Shown here piece by piece: positions 62,190 through 64,000 of a DNA stretch of 64,000 nt (positions are counted from its first letter, which is position 1; each line of letters opens with the position of its first letter). Under the pieces are notes generated by a model that saw only the letters and a program-made list of their open reading frames with translations, made no database searches and was not told where the DNA came from. The stretch covers positions 558,001 to 622,000 of the forward strand of contig NZ_JADIJC010000001.1 in the NCBI RefSeq assembly GCF_015278255.1, in the 5' to 3' direction. This DNA comes from Microbacterium hibisci. Lineage in GTDB: Bacteria; Actinomycetota; Actinomycetes; Actinomycetales; Microbacteriaceae. Made by a program: the position numbers and the translations under genes.

Positions 62190-63861
62190 GCGTCAGCTTG
62201 CGGTAGGCGGTGCGGTGCGGCCGGGCCGCCTCCGCGCCGAGGCGCTCGATCTTGTTGGCCTCGTACGCCTCGAAGTTGCCCTCGAACCAGTACCAGTTGT
62301 CGGGGTCCTCGTCGGTGCCCTCGTAGGCGAGGATGTGCGTCGCGATGCGGTCCAGGAACCACCGGTCGTGCGTGATGACCACCGCGCAGCCCGGGAACTC
62401 GAGCAGCGCGTTCTCGAGCGACTGGAGCGTCTCGACGTCGAGGTCGTTGGTGGGCTCGTCGAGGAGCAGCAGGTTGCCGCCCTCCTTGAGCGTCAGCGCC
62501 AGGTTGAGACGGTTGCGCTCACCGCCCGACAGCACGCCGGCCTTCTTCTGCTGGTCCGGTCCCTTGAAGCCGAACTTCGACACGTAGGCGCGCGACGGGA
62601 TCTCGACCTTCCCGACCTGGATGAAGTCGAGTCCGTCGGACACGACCTCCCACAGCGTCTTGTTCGGGTCGATGTTCGACCGCGACTGGTCGACGTAGCT
62701 GATCTTGACCGTCTCGCCGATCTTCAGATCTCCGCCGTCGAGCGGCTCGAGACCCACGATGGTCTTGAAGAGCGTCGTCTTGCCGACGCCGTTCGGACCG
62801 ATGACGCCGACGATCCCGTTCGGGGGAAGGCTGAAGCTCAAGCCGTCGATGAGCGACCGGCCGTCGAAGCCCTTCTGCAGCTTCTTGGCGTCGATCACGA
62901 TGCTGCCCAGGCGCGGCCCCGGCGGGATCTGGATCTCTTCGAAGTCGAGCTTCCGCGTCCGGTCGGCCTCGGCCGCCATCTCCTCGTACCGCGCGAGGCG
63001 CGCCTTCGACTTGGCCTGACGGCCCTTCTGGTTCGAGCGCACCCACTCGAGCTCCTCGGCGAGGCGCTTGGCGAGCTTGGCGTCCTTCTTGCCTTGGATC
63101 GCGAGGCGCTCCGCCTTCTTCTCGAGGTAGGTGGAGTAGTTTCCCTCGTACGGGATGAGGCGGCCGCGATCAACCTCCGCGATCCACTCCGCGACGTTGT
63201 CGAGGAAGTACCGATCGTGCGTGATCGCGATGACGGCGCCCTTGTACTTCTGGAGGTGCTGCTCGAGCCACAGGACGCTCTCGGCGTCGAGGTGGTTGGT
63301 CGGCTCGTCGAGGAGGAGCAGATCGGGCTTCTGGAGCAGGAGCTTCGCGAGGGCGACGCGACGGCGCTCACCACCGGACAGGTTGGCCACGGATGCGTCG
63401 CCGGGCGGGGTACGCAGAGCGTCCATCGCCTGATCCAGCTGCGAGTCGATATCCCACGCGTCGGCGGCGTCGATCTCCTCCTGCAGCACGCCCATCTCCG
63501 CCAGCAGCGCGTCGAAGTCCGCGTCGGGGTCGGCCATGAGTGCAGAGATCTCGTTGAAGCGGTCGAGCTTCGCCTTGATCGCGACTCCGTCCTGGATGTT
63601 CTCCAGGACCGTTTTGGAGTCGTCGAGCTCGGGTTCCTGCATCAGGATGCCCACGCTGAATCCAGGGGTGAGTTTCGCCTCGCCGTTGGACGGCGTGTCG
63701 AGCCCGGCCATGATCTTGATGATCGTCGACTTGCCGGCGCCGTTCGGCCCGACCATGCCGATCTTCGCACCGGGGAGGAACGACATGGTGACGTCGTCGA
63801 GGATGAGCTTTTCGCCGACCGCCTTGCGGGCGCGGACCATCGAGTAGATGTATTCAGCCAT
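62182..63861 (-). CDS. ettA: ABC-F ATPase EttA (energy-dependent translational throttle)
   Basis: A 559-residue soluble protein with two ABC domains and no membrane part. Walker A motifs are GPNGAGKST at 38-46 and GPNGVGKTT near residue 355; signatures are LSGGERRRVALAKLLL and LSGGERNRLNL; Walker B regions are LLLDEPTNHLDAES and LLLDEPTNDLDVET. The YIYSMVRARKAVGEK start and the arm insert between about 95 and 140 are EttA features. EttA binds the ribosomal E site and holds initiation complexes when ADP is high. The thioesterase gene follows with an eight-base overlap. Confidence 0.96.
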   Translation of the reverse strand: MAEYIYSMVRARKAVGEKLILDDVTMSFLPGAKIGMVGPNGAGKSTIIKIMAGLDTPSNGEAKLTPGFSVGILMQEPELDDSKTVLENIQDGVAIKAKLDRFNEISALMADPDADFDALLAEMGVLQEEIDAADAWDIDSQLDQAMDALRTPPGDASVANLSGGERRRVALAKLLLQKPDLLLLDEPTNHLDAESVLWLEQHLQKYKGAVIAITHDRYFLDNVAEWIAEVDRGRLIPYEGNYSTYLEKKAERLAIQGKKDAKLAKRLAEELEWVRSNQKGRQAKSKARLARYEEMAAEADRTRKLDFEEIQIPPGPRLGSIVIDAKKLQKGFDGRSLIDGLSFSLPPNGIVGVIGPNGVGKTTLFKTIVGLEPLDGGDLKIGETVKISYVDQSRSNIDPNKTLWEVVSDGLDFIQVGKVEIPSRAYVSKFGFKGPDQQKKAGVLSGGERNRLNLALTLKEGGNLLLLDEPTNDLDVETLQSLENALLEFPGCAVVITHDRWFLDRIATHILAYEGTDEDPDNWYWFEGNFEAYEANKIERLGAEAARPHRTAYRKLTRD

Positions 63862-63901
63862 GCGGGTTCTGTTCTCCTTGGACAGCAGACGTCAGCGTCC
63901 C

Positions 63902-63907
63902 AGCCTA
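63902..63907 (-). promoter_or_regulatory. ettA -10 hexamer TAGGCT
   Basis: TAGGCT on the minus strand lies about 41 bp before the ettA ATG; the leader contains AAGGAG. Fifth identical copy of this hexamer at a likely promoter in the window. The remaining 93 bases to the edge show no gene I can support. Confidence 0.5.
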
Positions 63908-64000
63908 CCGGCCGACGCGGCCTGGGGCGTGAGGCCCGATAGCCCCGGAGGATCCGTCCGTGCGCCAGGGAGGGCTCGGGCTCGGGGTCACCAGTCGATC

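Noticed and set aside
63980..64000. Possible end of another minus-strand gene at the right edge (reading IDW then stop)
   Set aside because: Only a few codons are visible, too little to support a gene.

Overview
The window looks like core chromosome of a high-GC actinobacterium of the family Microbacteriaceae, most likely a Microbacterium. This rests on the gene order (rplU-rpmA-obg-proB-proA-nadD-rsfS; rne; vkor; ndk; DUF4233-folC-ileS), the strongly GC-rich third codon positions, the two clpP genes next to clpX and tig, and a hand-visible excess of the heptamer GGATGCC/GGCATCC. The assignment is inference; no database was searched. I see no insertion sequence, prophage, CRISPR array, rRNA or integrase.

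Layout. 1-3.9 kb: end of an AidB-like acyl-CoA dehydrogenase, a zinc metallopeptidase, a PQQ-type sugar dehydrogenase lipoprotein, a VOC protein and a DHFR-like reductase. 4-11 kb (minus strand): tRNA-Ala and the block rplU, rpmA, obg, proB, proA, a small membrane protein, nadD, a disordered tail-anchored protein and rsfS. 11-16.5 kb: DUF4031 protein, GT1 glycosyltransferase, RNase E/G, VKOR, ndk. 16.5-26.4 kb: DUF4233-folC-ileS behind a tRNA-Ile-sensing T-box, then a divergent MHS transporter and valS with a small partner gene. 26.4-35.5 kb is the most accessory part: an ArsR-type regulator, small protein and MFS exporter operon with a striking operator, an M3 peptidase, an alpha/beta-hydrolase fused to a LuxR DNA-binding domain, a methyltransferase remnant, a hotdog-like protein, an epoxide hydrolase and a beta-lactamase-like serine hydrolase. 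35.5-40.3 kb: clpX, clpP2, clpP1, tig, tRNA-Pro, tRNA-Gly. 40.5-48.5 kb: cell-envelope genes (LCP ligase, acyltransferase-SGNH), hydrolase, gamma carbonic anhydrase, Dps and a two-component system. 48.5-56.5 kb: amidohydrolase, FMN-binding PaiB-like protein, Nei-type glycosylase, rpiB, coproporphyrin ferrochelatase and aminopeptidase N. 56.5-64 kb: MscS channel, truncated haemoglobin, KstD-like flavoprotein, an unknown protein, two thioesterases and the ABC-F ATPase EttA.

Genes within operons are tightly packed: very many neighbours share an ATGA or GTGA overlap, implying translational coupling. By contrast, many first genes have a -10-like hexamer (TANNNT, often TAGGCT) only 6-7 nt before the start codon and no Shine-Dalgarno, which predicts leaderless mRNAs. 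The best candidates for something not described are: (i) the arsR operator of three TTTGCAA boxes at exact 14-bp steps with a 16-bp palindrome set between -35 and -10; (ii) short repeats that copy the stop codon three times at the 3' ends of three unrelated genes; (iii) the GGATGCC heptamer, which also forms the stems of several terminators; and (iv) a 22-bp inverted repeat at 50741-50801. None of these is proven to be a new system.
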